From JAVBPP01 sp031549535 (GTDB lineage: Bacteria > Bacillota > Clostridia > Oscillospirales > Acutalibacteraceae), in contig JAVBPP010000034.1 in assembly GCA_031549535.1 (NCBI GenBank), forward strand, positions 1 to 62,785: a DNA stretch of 62,785 nucleotides. The letters are read 5' to 3'. The notes under the pieces are model-generated. The model was not told the origin of the DNA and ran no database searches. It worked only from the letters and a program-made list of their open reading frames with translations. This document shows, piece after piece, positions 27,967-36,388 of the stretch; position 1 is the stretch's first letter, and each line of letters opens with the position of its first letter. The translations under genes were made by a program, and so were the position numbers.

Positions 27967-29079
27967 ATGAAACAACTGCTCGCGTGCCTGCTTTTGCTTG
28001 TGCTCGCCGTAACATTTACGGCCTGCATTCCCTCCGGCGATCCAACGCTTTCGCCGGATCCGGTGATTTTGCAGGACCCGGATGAGCCGGAAGATGGGGA
28101 AGGCCGGACAAAGCGCCCCACCAAAAAAGGTGAAACCACGCTGGAGGAGGAGACTGAGGAAGAGGATACCCTCCCGCTGGAGCCGATTACCAGCGTTGTA
28201 ATTGTCACCAATAAAGATAACCGCCAGGTGACGGACCGGGGCGGCCATGCCGTGACGCAGATTGTAACGCGAATCCCCACCAGGGCGCCCACAACCACCC
28301 GCCGCGCGCAGCCGGGCACCGAGGACACGGGCGGAGATTATCCGGACGAGACGACGCCGGAAGAGCCGGATACCGAGCGCAGCAAGCTCCCCCTCCCACA
28401 AAACAACGCCCAGATTGTGAAATTTTATAACAGCGCAACCGACGAAGTGAACAATAACTTCCCGCGTTTCAAAAAGATGATGGAAACCACCGTGGACGAT
28501 ATCAGCGGCATAGAACCCCTGTATGACCTCACCAGAAAAATTCCCGGTTCGGGGGCACTCATCAACCCACGCGAGGAAATCGGCAAAAAGCTGGGTGAGG
28601 GCACACAGAATTTCACCGCGTCACAGGGCAAGGATACCGGCTATCTGATGAATTCCACCCTGGGCGCAGGCGATGTCAGCGAAACCGCCTGCGTGGATAA
28701 GGGCAGCTATTACGAAGTAACCATTTACGCCAACGGCGCAACGAATCCGGAGTATAACCGCAACACCCCGCTCTCCCGCTTTACAAACGATTTTGTCTCC
28801 GCCTCCAAGGCGCGTTACGAGATTGAGCACCTAAAAATTATGGGCATTTCCATCAAGGCGACGCTGGAGGAATGCAACCTGCAGTCAAAGGACATTAAAA
28901 TTGTGGCGAAGATTGACGCCTACACCGGCCAGCCCATCGCCATCACCCACACCTTTGGCTTTGATGTGAAAATGACAAACGTCAGCGGCGGCATCAGTTT
29001 CCCGAAAATTGAGGCCAATATGGAGGAAATCAACGGCGCAGGGCACACGCGGGTTGTGTTTTCTGATTTTGTATTTTAG
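27967..29079 (+). CDS. Secreted lipoprotein 4 with acidic linker
   Basis: The protein is 370 residues long. The signal peptide ends at TFTAC (Cys 20). An acidic, Pro/Thr-rich linker of about 125 residues (for example TLEEETEEEDTLPLEP) separates it from a C-terminal domain that begins NNAQIVKFYNSATDEVNNNF. The domain start is related to those of the three preceding lipoproteins, the rest only weakly. AAGAGGA precedes ATG 27967. It has its own promoter. A small palindromic element lies three bp after the stop. Confidence 0.78.
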   Translation: MKQLLACLLLLVLAVTFTACIPSGDPTLSPDPVILQDPDEPEDGEGRTKRPTKKGETTLEEETEEEDTLPLEPITSVVIVTNKDNRQVTDRGGHAVTQIVTRIPTRAPTTTRRAQPGTEDTGGDYPDETTPEEPDTERSKLPLPQNNAQIVKFYNSATDEVNNNFPRFKKMMETTVDDISGIEPLYDLTRKIPGSGALINPREEIGKKLGEGTQNFTASQGKDTGYLMNSTLGAGDVSETACVDKGSYYEVTIYANGATNPEYNRNTPLSRFTNDFVSASKARYEIEHLKIMGISIKATLEECNLQSKDIKIVAKIDAYTGQPIAITHTFGFDVKMTNVSGGISFPKIEANMEEINGAGHTRVVFSDFVF

Positions 29080-29082
29080 GTC

Positions 29083-29185
29083 ATACCAATCCCCTTTTAG
29101 AATACTTGCAAAATTCGGTAACGAGCGTTTCGTGTATGCGCTCTTGCCGAATTTTACAGGAAATATTCTGAACGATGACTGGTAT
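29083..29185. repeat. Palindromic element A, copy 1 (ATACCAAT ends)
   Basis: This 103-bp element has the ends ATACCAAT and ACTGGTAT. Its interior folds on itself: TTGCAAAATTCGGTAACGAG pairs with CTCTTGCCGAATTTTACAGG. A second copy lies inverted at 62425-62512. It has no coding capacity. It fits a non-autonomous MITE-like element or an exported hairpin module. Confidence 0.75.
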
Positions 29186-29204
29186 TAGTGCATAGAAAAC
29201 TTCG

Positions 29205-29230
29205 GGGCAGACCGAGTGTCTGCCCTTTTT
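29205..29230 (+). terminator. Terminator downstream of lipoprotein 4
   Basis: Perfect 7-bp stem GGGCAGA/TCTGCCC with 7-nt loop and T5. Between here and 29409 I see only a 14-bp palindrome (GGGCGCATGCGCCC, 29328-29341) and no convincing gene. Confidence 0.85.
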
Positions 29231-29409
29231 GTTTTCATTGCGCCAGTTTCAATATCTTGTTCCTTCACGCACCAAAAGCACCCACAGCGCCATATACTGG
29301 TAACACAGGTGAACTATCCGCTAACCGGGGCGCATGCGCCCAAAATGGCGTTTGCGCCTTGCTACATAGGGGCTGTTTTTCCGCAAAACAGACACGGCGG
29401 AAAAAACAT

Positions 29410-29438
29410 TTGCATGTAAGGAGCAATTGATTTATAAT
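29410..29438 (+). promoter_or_regulatory. Sigma-A promoter of the cysteine desulfurase-thiI operon
   Basis: TTGCAT (29410-29415), 17-nt spacer, consensus TATAAT (29433-29438). Confidence 0.82.
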
Positions 29439-29485
29439 GATAAAGTTACAAAAAAACAGGATATTCGCCTTAAGGGGGGAACGGC

Positions 29486-30616
29486 ATGGACGCATATTTG
29501 GATAACAGTGCAACCACGCCGGTTTGCCCGCAGGCCGTAGAGGCCATGCAGGAGTGTATGCAAAGCTGTTGGGGTAACCCTTCCTCCCAGCACCAAAAGG
29601 GGCTGGAGGCGCAAAAACGCTTGGATTATGCCCGCGCGCTGCTTGCCTCCTATCTGCAAAGCACAGAAGAGGAAATTGTGTTCACCTCCGGCGGAACGGA
29701 GAGCAACAATCTTGCGCTTTTGGGTGCGGCAAATGCCATGCGCCGCTTTGGCAACCGCATTATTTCTACCGGCATTGAACACCCCAGCGTGGAGGAATGC
29801 CTAAAACTGCTTGGCACACGGGGCTTTGAAATTGTGCGCCTGCCCGTGGATCGCTACGGCAGAATCGCGGAGGCCGACCTTGCACATAGCCTGAACAAAA
29901 ACACCGTCCTTGTCAGCATCATGAGCGTGAACAATGAGGTCGGCACCCTGCAGCCCATTGAGAGCGCCAAACGCATGATACTCAGCCACCGTTCTCCCGC
30001 CCTTTTGCACTGCGACGCGGTGCAGTCCTTCGGCAAAACGGAGCTGCGCCCCAGCGCACTGGGCGTTGATTTGATGAGCATCAGCGCACATAAAATTCAC
30101 GGCCCAAAGGGAGTCGGCGCGCTCTACATCAAAAAGGGGCTGCACCTGCACCCCATGCATTACGGCGGTTTGCAGGAAAGAGGCCTGCGCCCGGGGACGG
30201 AGCCGCTCCCCGCTATCGCGGGTTTTGCCGCGGCGCTGCAAGCCCTGCCGGAGCCGGGGGCTGCGCAAAGGGAGATAGCTGCCCTGCGCGACTATCTTGT
30301 GCAGGGGCTGCGCGGCATAGGCGGCATTGCAATCAATTCCCCGGAAAACGCCCTGCCCTATATCACCAACATCTCTGTTCTGGGCAAAAACGGCAACAAC
30401 CTGATGAACTACCTCTCCGGCTGCGGCGTCTATGTCTCAACAGGCTCCGCCTGCTCCAAGGGCAAGCCCAGCAAAGTGCTGCGCGCCATGGGGCTTTCCA
30501 AGGAGCAGCTGGACGGTGCGCTGCGCATCAGCTTTTCACATACCAACACACGGGAGGATGTGGATAAGCTGCTCGGGGCGCTCACGGAGGGCAAAAAACT
30601 ACTGCGCAGCCTATAA
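29486..30616 (+). CDS. Cysteine desulfurase (NifS/IscS family)
   Basis: This 376-residue PLP enzyme removes sulfur from cysteine as a protein persulfide. It has YLDNSATTPV at the N-terminus, the His of GIEHPSVEE, the PLP Lys 203 in SAHKIHGPKG, and the catalytic Cys 323 in STGSACSKGKPS. It is followed after 23 bp by thiI, the arrangement of B. subtilis nifZ-thiI, so its main job is probably sulfur supply for 4-thiouridine in tRNA. GGGGGG stands upstream of ATG 29486. Confidence 0.94.
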   Translation: MDAYLDNSATTPVCPQAVEAMQECMQSCWGNPSSQHQKGLEAQKRLDYARALLASYLQSTEEEIVFTSGGTESNNLALLGAANAMRRFGNRIISTGIEHPSVEECLKLLGTRGFEIVRLPVDRYGRIAEADLAHSLNKNTVLVSIMSVNNEVGTLQPIESAKRMILSHRSPALLHCDAVQSFGKTELRPSALGVDLMSISAHKIHGPKGVGALYIKKGLHLHPMHYGGLQERGLRPGTEPLPAIAGFAAALQALPEPGAAQREIAALRDYLVQGLRGIGGIAINSPENALPYITNISVLGKNGNNLMNYLSGCGVYVSTGSACSKGKPSKVLRAMGLSKEQLDGALRISFSHTNTREDVDKLLGALTEGKKLLRSL

Positions 30617-30639
30617 AAACACAGGAGAATGCACAAGCA

Positions 30640-31815
30640 ATGAAGGAAGTCTTGTTAATCAAAAACGGGGAATTGGCTCTGAAGGGGCTGAACCGCCGCA
30701 GCTTTGAAGACCTTTTAGTCAAAAACATGAAACGCCGCCTGGAGGATTTGGGGCGGTTCCAGTTCCGCATTGCGCAGTCCACCATCCAGTGCATACCGCT
30801 GGATGAGGACGCCCCGCTGGATTTGGCGGCGGAGCGCATTGCCAAGGTGTTTGGCATCGCGGGCTTTTCCCGCGCGGCGGCCGTTGAAAAAGATATGCAG
30901 GCTATCCGGGCATCCGCGGGGGACTTCCTCGCGGACGCCCTGCTTTGCGCGGATAGCTTTAAGGTGGAGGCCAAACGGGCGGACAAGCAGTTCCCCCTCA
31001 CTTCGCCCGAAATCTGCGTGGAGCTGGGCGGGGCTTTGCTGGAACAATACCCGCATTTGCACGTGGATGTGCACCAGCCGGATTTGGTTGTTACGGTGGA
31101 AATCCGGGATAGCCACGCCTTTATCCACGGCAATCAAATAAAGGGCGCGGGCGGCATGCCCTCCGGTTCGGCGGGCACGGCGGCGCTTTTGGTTTCCGGC
31201 GGAATTGATTCCCCCGTTGCGGGCTGGATGATGGCCAAGCGCGGCCTTTCCTTAGTCGGCATTCACTTTGCCTCCCCGCCCTACACGGGCGAGCGGGCAG
31301 AGCAAAAGGTGCATGACCTGCTGCGGCGCGTTGCGCAGTATGCGGGCCGCATTCCGCTGCTTGTCGTTCCCTTTACGGAGATTCAGGAGCAAATTAAGGA
31401 TCATTGCCCGGAGGAGCTGTTCACCGTTATTATGCGCCGCATGATGATGCGCATTTCCGAAATCATTGCCCGGCGGGAGGACTGCGGCGCACTGATTACC
31501 GGGGAGAGTGTGGGGCAGGTCGCCTCCCAGACCCTGGACGCGCTTGTTTGCACAGATGCTGTGGCAACCATGCCCGTGTTCCGCCCGCTCATCGGCATGG
31601 ATAAGGATGAGGTGGTGAGCATTGCACGGCGGATTGAAACCTTTGATGTTTCCATTTTGCCCTTTGAGGATTGCTGCACCGTGTTTACGCCGCGCCACCC
31701 ACGCACAAGGCCAAAGCCCAAGTTTGTGGCGCAGGGGGAAGAGGCTTTGGATATCCCGGCGCTGGTGGAACGCGCGGTTTCCGGCGCAAAGCGCACGATG
31801 ATACACGGAAAATAG
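30640..31815 (+). CDS. thiI: tRNA 4-thiouridine synthase ThiI
   Basis: The protein is 391 residues long: an N-terminal ferredoxin-like domain, a THUMP domain (about 55-165), then an adenylating PP-loop domain with SGGIDSPVAGWMMAKRG near residues 186-202. It adenylates U8 of tRNA and installs sulfur delivered by the preceding desulfurase. The C-terminal rhodanese domain of the E. coli protein is absent, as in Firmicutes. A Cys pair in EDCCTVFTPRHP may handle the persulfide. AGGAGAA precedes ATG. Confidence 0.95.
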   Translation: MKEVLLIKNGELALKGLNRRSFEDLLVKNMKRRLEDLGRFQFRIAQSTIQCIPLDEDAPLDLAAERIAKVFGIAGFSRAAAVEKDMQAIRASAGDFLADALLCADSFKVEAKRADKQFPLTSPEICVELGGALLEQYPHLHVDVHQPDLVVTVEIRDSHAFIHGNQIKGAGGMPSGSAGTAALLVSGGIDSPVAGWMMAKRGLSLVGIHFASPPYTGERAEQKVHDLLRRVAQYAGRIPLLVVPFTEIQEQIKDHCPEELFTVIMRRMMMRISEIIARREDCGALITGESVGQVASQTLDALVCTDAVATMPVFRPLIGMDKDEVVSIARRIETFDVSILPFEDCCTVFTPRHPRTRPKPKFVAQGEEALDIPALVERAVSGAKRTMIHGK

Positions 31816-31868
31816 AGTTTCGTCAAAGTTTCTTCTAAAAAAATTAACAAATTACCCCAAATGCCGGA

Positions 31869-31897
31869 TTGCATTTCCGGCCAACGTCCAGTATAAT
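31869..31897 (+). promoter_or_regulatory. Sigma-A promoter of cinA
   Basis: TTGCAT (31869-31874), 17-nt spacer, consensus TATAAT (31892-31897). The -35 lies in the loop of a short GCCGGA/TCCGGC inverted repeat. Confidence 0.78.
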
Positions 31898-31937
31898 GTT
31901 TTATATGCGCTTATCCAGTGCAGAAGGAGTTGCCGAA

Positions 31938-33173
31938 ATGGCTGTTTGCGAATTGCTTTCCGTTGGGACAGAGCTTCTGCTGGGCGATATCCTCAACACC
32001 AACGCGCAGTTTCTCTCGCGGGAGCTGGCCGCTATGGGTATCAGCGTATGGCACCAAAGCACGGTGGGCGACAATCCGCAGCGCCTGCGTGACGCCCTCG
32101 CCCTGGCTCTCTCGCGCAGCGATGTAGTCATCACCTCCGGCGGCCTTGGCCCCACGGCGGACGACATCACGCGGGAAGTGAGCTGTGAACTGTTCGGCGA
32201 ACGCCTAATTTTGTCGCAGGAGTTGCTGCACGGCATGCAGCAGTTTTTCAGCTGCCGAAATGCCGCCATGCCGAAGAACAACGAGCGGCAGGCCTATGTG
32301 CCGGAGCACGGCACGGTTTTCATCAACAACAACGGCACCGCCCCCGGCCTTGCGCTGGAACGGGACGGAAAAGCCTTACTGTTACTTCCCGGCCCTCCGC
32401 GTGAAATGGAGCCCATGTTCCGCGAAAGCGTTAAGCCCTTTTTACAGCCCTGGGCGGGCGGCTTGATTTTATCGCACACGGTGCGCACCATGAACCTCGG
32501 CGAGAGCGCCATGGAGCTGTTGGTGGCGGATTTGATGGAGGGCGCAAACCCTACAGTTGCCCCCTATGCCAAAACAGGCGAGGCTCTGCTGCGCGTGAGC
32601 GCACGGGCCGATACCCCCGAGCAGGCCGAGGCGCTTTGCGAGCCGGTGCTGCGGGAGATTCAAAAACGGCTCGGCGACAAAGTGTATGGCATTGACAGCG
32701 AAAGCGTGGAGCAAACCGTCGTTACGCAGCTGCTTGCCAAAGGGAAAACCCTCGCGGTGGCCGAAAGCCTGACAGGCGGCTATCTCGCCAAACGCATTAC
32801 CGATATCCCCGGCGCATCGCGCTGTTTTTCCTGCGGCATCGTGAGCTACACGAATGCGATGAAGCAACAACTGCTGCAGGTTTCGGAGCAGACTCTCGCG
32901 CGTTACGGCGCCGTGAGCGAGCAAACCGCCCTGGAAATGGCACAAAACGTCCGCCGCATAGCGGGAGCCGATTATGGCCTTTCCGCCACAGGCTTTGCGG
33001 GCCCGGCCACGCAGCAGGAGCCCGCGTGTTACAGCTACATTGCCGTTGCGGACAAAACGGGAGCCTATTGCGAAAAAGTTGCAACGGGCCGCACGCAGGA
33101 CAGGGATTATAATCGCTATGTCACCGTATCCCGCGCGCTCAATCTGGTTAGACTAAGGTTACAGTCTACTTGA
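31938..33173 (+). CDS. cinA: CinA: nucleotide hydrolase / NMN deamidase
   Basis: The protein is 411 residues long with the full CinA layout: an N-terminal MoaB-like domain (CELLSVGTELLLGDILNTNA, TSGGLGPTADDITRE, LLLLPGPPREMEPMF), a middle linker domain, and the C-terminal PncC-type domain (AVAESLTGGYLAKRITDIPGAS, ATGFAGP). CinA recycles damaged pyridine nucleotides and ADP-ribose, and its C-domain deamidates NMN. AAGGAG precedes ATG 31938, and upstream in-frame starts fall before the transcription start. It leads into two sortase genes. Degenerate copies of both its domains occur in the protein at 36389. Confidence 0.94.
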   Translation: MAVCELLSVGTELLLGDILNTNAQFLSRELAAMGISVWHQSTVGDNPQRLRDALALALSRSDVVITSGGLGPTADDITREVSCELFGERLILSQELLHGMQQFFSCRNAAMPKNNERQAYVPEHGTVFINNNGTAPGLALERDGKALLLLPGPPREMEPMFRESVKPFLQPWAGGLILSHTVRTMNLGESAMELLVADLMEGANPTVAPYAKTGEALLRVSARADTPEQAEALCEPVLREIQKRLGDKVYGIDSESVEQTVVTQLLAKGKTLAVAESLTGGYLAKRITDIPGASRCFSCGIVSYTNAMKQQLLQVSEQTLARYGAVSEQTALEMAQNVRRIAGADYGLSATGFAGPATQQEPACYSYIAVADKTGAYCEKVATGRTQDRDYNRYVTVSRALNLVRLRLQST

Positions 33174-33192
33174 CAGAGCGGAGGAATCAGCC

Positions 33193-34173
33193 TTGAACAC
33201 GTTACACGGCAAACTATCCCGATTTTATATTGCCCACAAATCCGAATGGATTTTGTTAGGATGCTTTCTTTTGGCGGGCTGCGCCGTCTTTTTCACCGGT
33301 ATGAGCATCTTCACCGGCACACGCCAAAAACAAAACGCACCCGCGCGGCAAAAACTGCTGTATCAAGCCGATACGCCTGTGCAGCAAAAACCCCTTACGC
33401 GCTATTTGCAGAACCTCGAGGCACCCCAGCCAGAGGCCGATTATCCCGAGGGAATCTCCCGTGAGCTCATGCAGGCCTATGCGCAAAATGCGGACACCGC
33501 CGGTTATCTGCGCATCCCGGGCACGAATATTGACACCGTCATAGTGCGCGGTAAGGACAATGCCTATTACCTCAAAAACGACTTTTACAAGGCATTTACC
33601 CTATACGGCACACCGTTTTTAGACTATCGCTGCGACCCGATGCAGCAGCCCAAAAACACCATTCTCTACGGGCACACCACCACCTCCGGCCTGCAGGCCT
33701 TTGCCCAGCTGCAGCGCTATGCCGACCCCGATTTTTTTGCGCAGCACCCTCTGATTGAGTTCGGCAATTTGCAGACCTTCGGCAAGTGGAAAATATTTTC
33801 TGTATTTCTAACAACAGCCAGCAAGGAGCAGGACGACGGCTATTTATTTTATTATATCCATCCCTTCCTGCCCATTCAAGATATGCCCGGTTATTTGCAG
33901 CAGGTTGCGGCACGCAGCCTGTATGAAACCGGGGTGGACTATCAAATCAATGAGCGCATTTTAACCCTATCCACCTGCACGCATGATTTAGACCCAAGTT
34001 ACGACATGCGTCTTGTCATACTCGCGCGCCCTCTGCGCACAAAAGAAGGTGAGGGTGTGGATGCCGCACGCATACAGCTTCGGCCGAACTACCGCAGGCC
34101 GGCCAGCTGGTATAAAAAGCAGGGCATTCCCAACCCTTATGCCGATACAGACCGTTGGTACCCCTCTGTATAA
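33193..34173 (+). CDS. Class B-type sortase
   Basis: The protein is 326 residues long: an N-terminal membrane anchor (about 19-40), a stalk, then the sortase barrel. The active-site triad is His 161 in LYGHTTTSG, Cys 262 in TLSTCTHD and Arg 273 in MRLVILAR. TLSTC and the long loop before Cys fit the class B group. Sortases join secreted proteins to the wall or to each other, and no LPXTG-like substrate gene was noticed in this window. Translation probably starts at TTG 33193, which has CGGAGG at good spacing. The next gene is a second sortase. Confidence 0.9.
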   Translation: MNTLHGKLSRFYIAHKSEWILLGCFLLAGCAVFFTGMSIFTGTRQKQNAPARQKLLYQADTPVQQKPLTRYLQNLEAPQPEADYPEGISRELMQAYAQNADTAGYLRIPGTNIDTVIVRGKDNAYYLKNDFYKAFTLYGTPFLDYRCDPMQQPKNTILYGHTTTSGLQAFAQLQRYADPDFFAQHPLIEFGNLQTFGKWKIFSVFLTTASKEQDDGYLFYYIHPFLPIQDMPGYLQQVAARSLYETGVDYQINERILTLSTCTHDLDPSYDMRLVILARPLRTKEGEGVDAARIQLRPNYRRPASWYKKQGIPNPYADTDRWYPSV

Positions 34174-34199
34174 TTATCCAAAGAAAGGCTGGGCCGGAT

Positions 34200-36290
34200 T
34201 TGAGCAATAAGGAAACACAACGACCAAACCAGGGCTGGAGCAATACTGTCCCCCCTCGGCAGGATAACCCGTCCGGAACCGGACAGGCCGACCCCATCCG
34301 CAAGCCTGCCATCTCCGCGGAAAACAGACTGAAAGGCGCTATGCAAGCGCTCGGAGAGTTAGCGCGGAATTTAGAAAGCAACATTGCAAACGATGTTGCC
34401 GAACATGGTGCCGCACGCGATACTTCTCAGGCGAATACACCGGCTCCCGCAGCCGGGACGGAACGATTGGAAGGAAATATGGAAGAAAAAAACAACCAAG
34501 CGCAACCGAACCAACCACTGCCGGAGCAACCAGCCCCTGCGCAAGCGCAGCCGAACCAAGCGCAGCCGAACCAAGCGCAGCCGGAGCAACCGGGTTATGC
34601 GCAAGCGGCGGGCTCGCAAGCGGGGAGCCCGCAAGCGGGGAGCCCGCAAGCGCCGCCAAACCCTTATGCCGCTATGCCGCCCTACGGCTACCCACCGCCT
34701 TACGGGGCATATCCGTATGGCTATCCGCCCGCTTACCCGCCGATGATGCCGCCGCAAATGATGCCACAGATGATGCCCATGGGCATGCCCATGCAGCAGC
34801 CGCAGGCGCAGCAGGATGAGCGCAGCGAATATGAAAAACGCGCCGCCATGCGCGTTGTGTATGAAGATGGGCAGGAGCAGGGTCAGCCGCAGCAAATGCA
34901 GATGCAGCCCATGATGTACCCCGGCGCTTACCCCTATTTCCCGGGCTACCCGCCAATGATGCAGCCCTATGGCATGTATCCGCCCCAAGCGCAGTTGTAT
35001 CCCCAAACCGAGCAGCTTGACCAGGAGAAAAAGCCGGAACCGGCGGACGATTACCTGGCCGGCATGCAGGTGCTGTATGAATCTGACAGCCATGAAATTG
35101 AGGAGAGCGACGACCCGGACGATTTGTTCATCGATACCGCCTCCATAAAAGATTTATATGAGGATTTGGCGCACACCGCCAAGCCGCTGGACGGTGACAG
35201 TAGCGCTATTTCCACCAGCCTTTCCGATTTGTTTTTGGAGGTGGAAGAGGGCTCTAAACATAAAGAAAAGCGATCCAAGCGCGCGCTGCAGGCCATTTTA
35301 CCCTGGGCAGGCGACAGCACAGCGGAAAAACTCCGTAAAATTGTGATGCTGCTCTCCATTATCGCCATGATTATTACCGTCCCTGTGATTCTTTGGATGT
35401 ATATTCTGGAGCCGCAGGTTACGTTGAGCGAAATTCACAGCTACAGCGATTTGATTGTGAAAAACACAGATTCCGACGAAAAGGCCGCCTGGGCAAAACT
35501 TTATGAAAAGCATCCGGAGAAGGAGTTCCCGAACGGGATGCTGTCAAAATTTGCGGAGGCCTATTTGGTCAACAACGATTTGGCAGGATGGGTTTCGGTG
35601 CCCAATATTGGGATTGATTACCCCGTCATGCAGCGCGAGGATGATGCGGATAGCAGTGTGACCGACCCCTATCTCAAAGACGGCAATAAATACTATCTGA
35701 AGCACGGCATGAAGCACGAGAGCTCCAAGCGCGGTATTCCGTTCTTTGAAAAGAGTAACAATTTGCGCTCCCTCGGCCGCAACACCACCATATTCGGCCA
35801 CAATATGCAAACGGACGATTTGATTTTTGGCTCCCTGGAGCAGTATGAGAGCATTGAAGGCTTCCAAAAGGCTCCGCTGATTTATATGAGCACGCTGTAT
35901 AAAGACTACTGCTTCAAGGTCTACGCCGTATTTTACAGCAACGGCGGCAAGCGCACCCCCAGCGAATATATGCTCAACTACATCTTCCCCAATGTCAGCA
36001 CCGACGCGGTGTTTGAGACCTATATTGATGAGCTGGATCGCCGCAAGCTCTATTCCACGGGCGTGGATATCAAGCCCTCCGATAAAATTTTAACCCTTTC
36101 CACCTGTGAGTATTTGTTTGATAACTGCCGTCTGGTGGTCGTTGGCCGCCTGCTGCGTCCGGGCGAATCCGAAAAGGTGGATACCAAAAAGGCTGTGAAA
36201 AACACAAACCCGCAGTATCCGCAGATTTACTACGACAAGCAGGGCATTTCCAATCCATTTAAAGAGTATGAGGGTTGGATCCCGAGTTAA
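34200..36290 (+). CDS. Class B-type sortase with a long disordered cytoplasmic tail
   Basis: The protein is 696 residues long. Residues 1-375 are cytoplasmic and mostly low complexity: Gln/Pro/Ala repeats (AQPNQ units near 115-130), a Pro/Tyr/Met-rich part (about 152-265), and an acidic stretch. Two copies of a short motif, AMRVVYEDG (216) and GMQVLYESD (288), stand in otherwise unordered sequence. A membrane segment (380-402) leads to a sortase barrel with His 534 (TIFGHNM), Cys 636 (TLSTC) and Arg 644 (CRLVVVGR). TTG 34200 is the likely start, with AAAGGCTGGG upstream, 26 bp after sortase 1. Such a tail is unusual for a sortase and may recruit cytoplasmic partners. Confidence 0.87.
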   Translation: MSNKETQRPNQGWSNTVPPRQDNPSGTGQADPIRKPAISAENRLKGAMQALGELARNLESNIANDVAEHGAARDTSQANTPAPAAGTERLEGNMEEKNNQAQPNQPLPEQPAPAQAQPNQAQPNQAQPEQPGYAQAAGSQAGSPQAGSPQAPPNPYAAMPPYGYPPPYGAYPYGYPPAYPPMMPPQMMPQMMPMGMPMQQPQAQQDERSEYEKRAAMRVVYEDGQEQGQPQQMQMQPMMYPGAYPYFPGYPPMMQPYGMYPPQAQLYPQTEQLDQEKKPEPADDYLAGMQVLYESDSHEIEESDDPDDLFIDTASIKDLYEDLAHTAKPLDGDSSAISTSLSDLFLEVEEGSKHKEKRSKRALQAILPWAGDSTAEKLRKIVMLLSIIAMIITVPVILWMYILEPQVTLSEIHSYSDLIVKNTDSDEKAAWAKLYEKHPEKEFPNGMLSKFAEAYLVNNDLAGWVSVPNIGIDYPVMQREDDADSSVTDPYLKDGNKYYLKHGMKHESSKRGIPFFEKSNNLRSLGRNTTIFGHNMQTDDLIFGSLEQYESIEGFQKAPLIYMSTLYKDYCFKVYAVFYSNGGKRTPSEYMLNYIFPNVSTDAVFETYIDELDRRKLYSTGVDIKPSDKILTLSTCEYLFDNCRLVVVGRLLRPGESEKVDTKKAVKNTNPQYPQIYYDKQGISNPFKEYEGWIPS

Positions 36291-36301
36291 CGCATGACAC
36301 A

Positions 36302-36368
36302 GGGCTGTTGCAAAACAAGCGGTTGGCCATTGGGCGCCCCGAATGTCGCAGCAGCCCGGTTTTCTTTA
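36302..36368 (+). terminator. Hairpin with T-rich tail after the second sortase
   Basis: GGGCTGTTGC (36302-36311) pairs with GCAGCAGCCC (36348-36357) with one mismatch across a 36-nt loop, followed by GGTTTTCTTT. The large loop lowers confidence. Confidence 0.45.
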
Positions 36369-36388
36369 TAGTATAAGGAGTGAAAACG

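Noticed and set aside
29083..29185. Insertion sequence
   Set aside because: The element is about 100 bp, mostly self-complementary, and has no transposase frame, so only a non-autonomous or regulatory element is considered.
29188..29430. 80-codon frame between lipoprotein 4 and the desulfurase
   Set aside because: It overlaps a terminator and the desulfurase promoter, lacks a ribosome-binding site and has unlikely composition.
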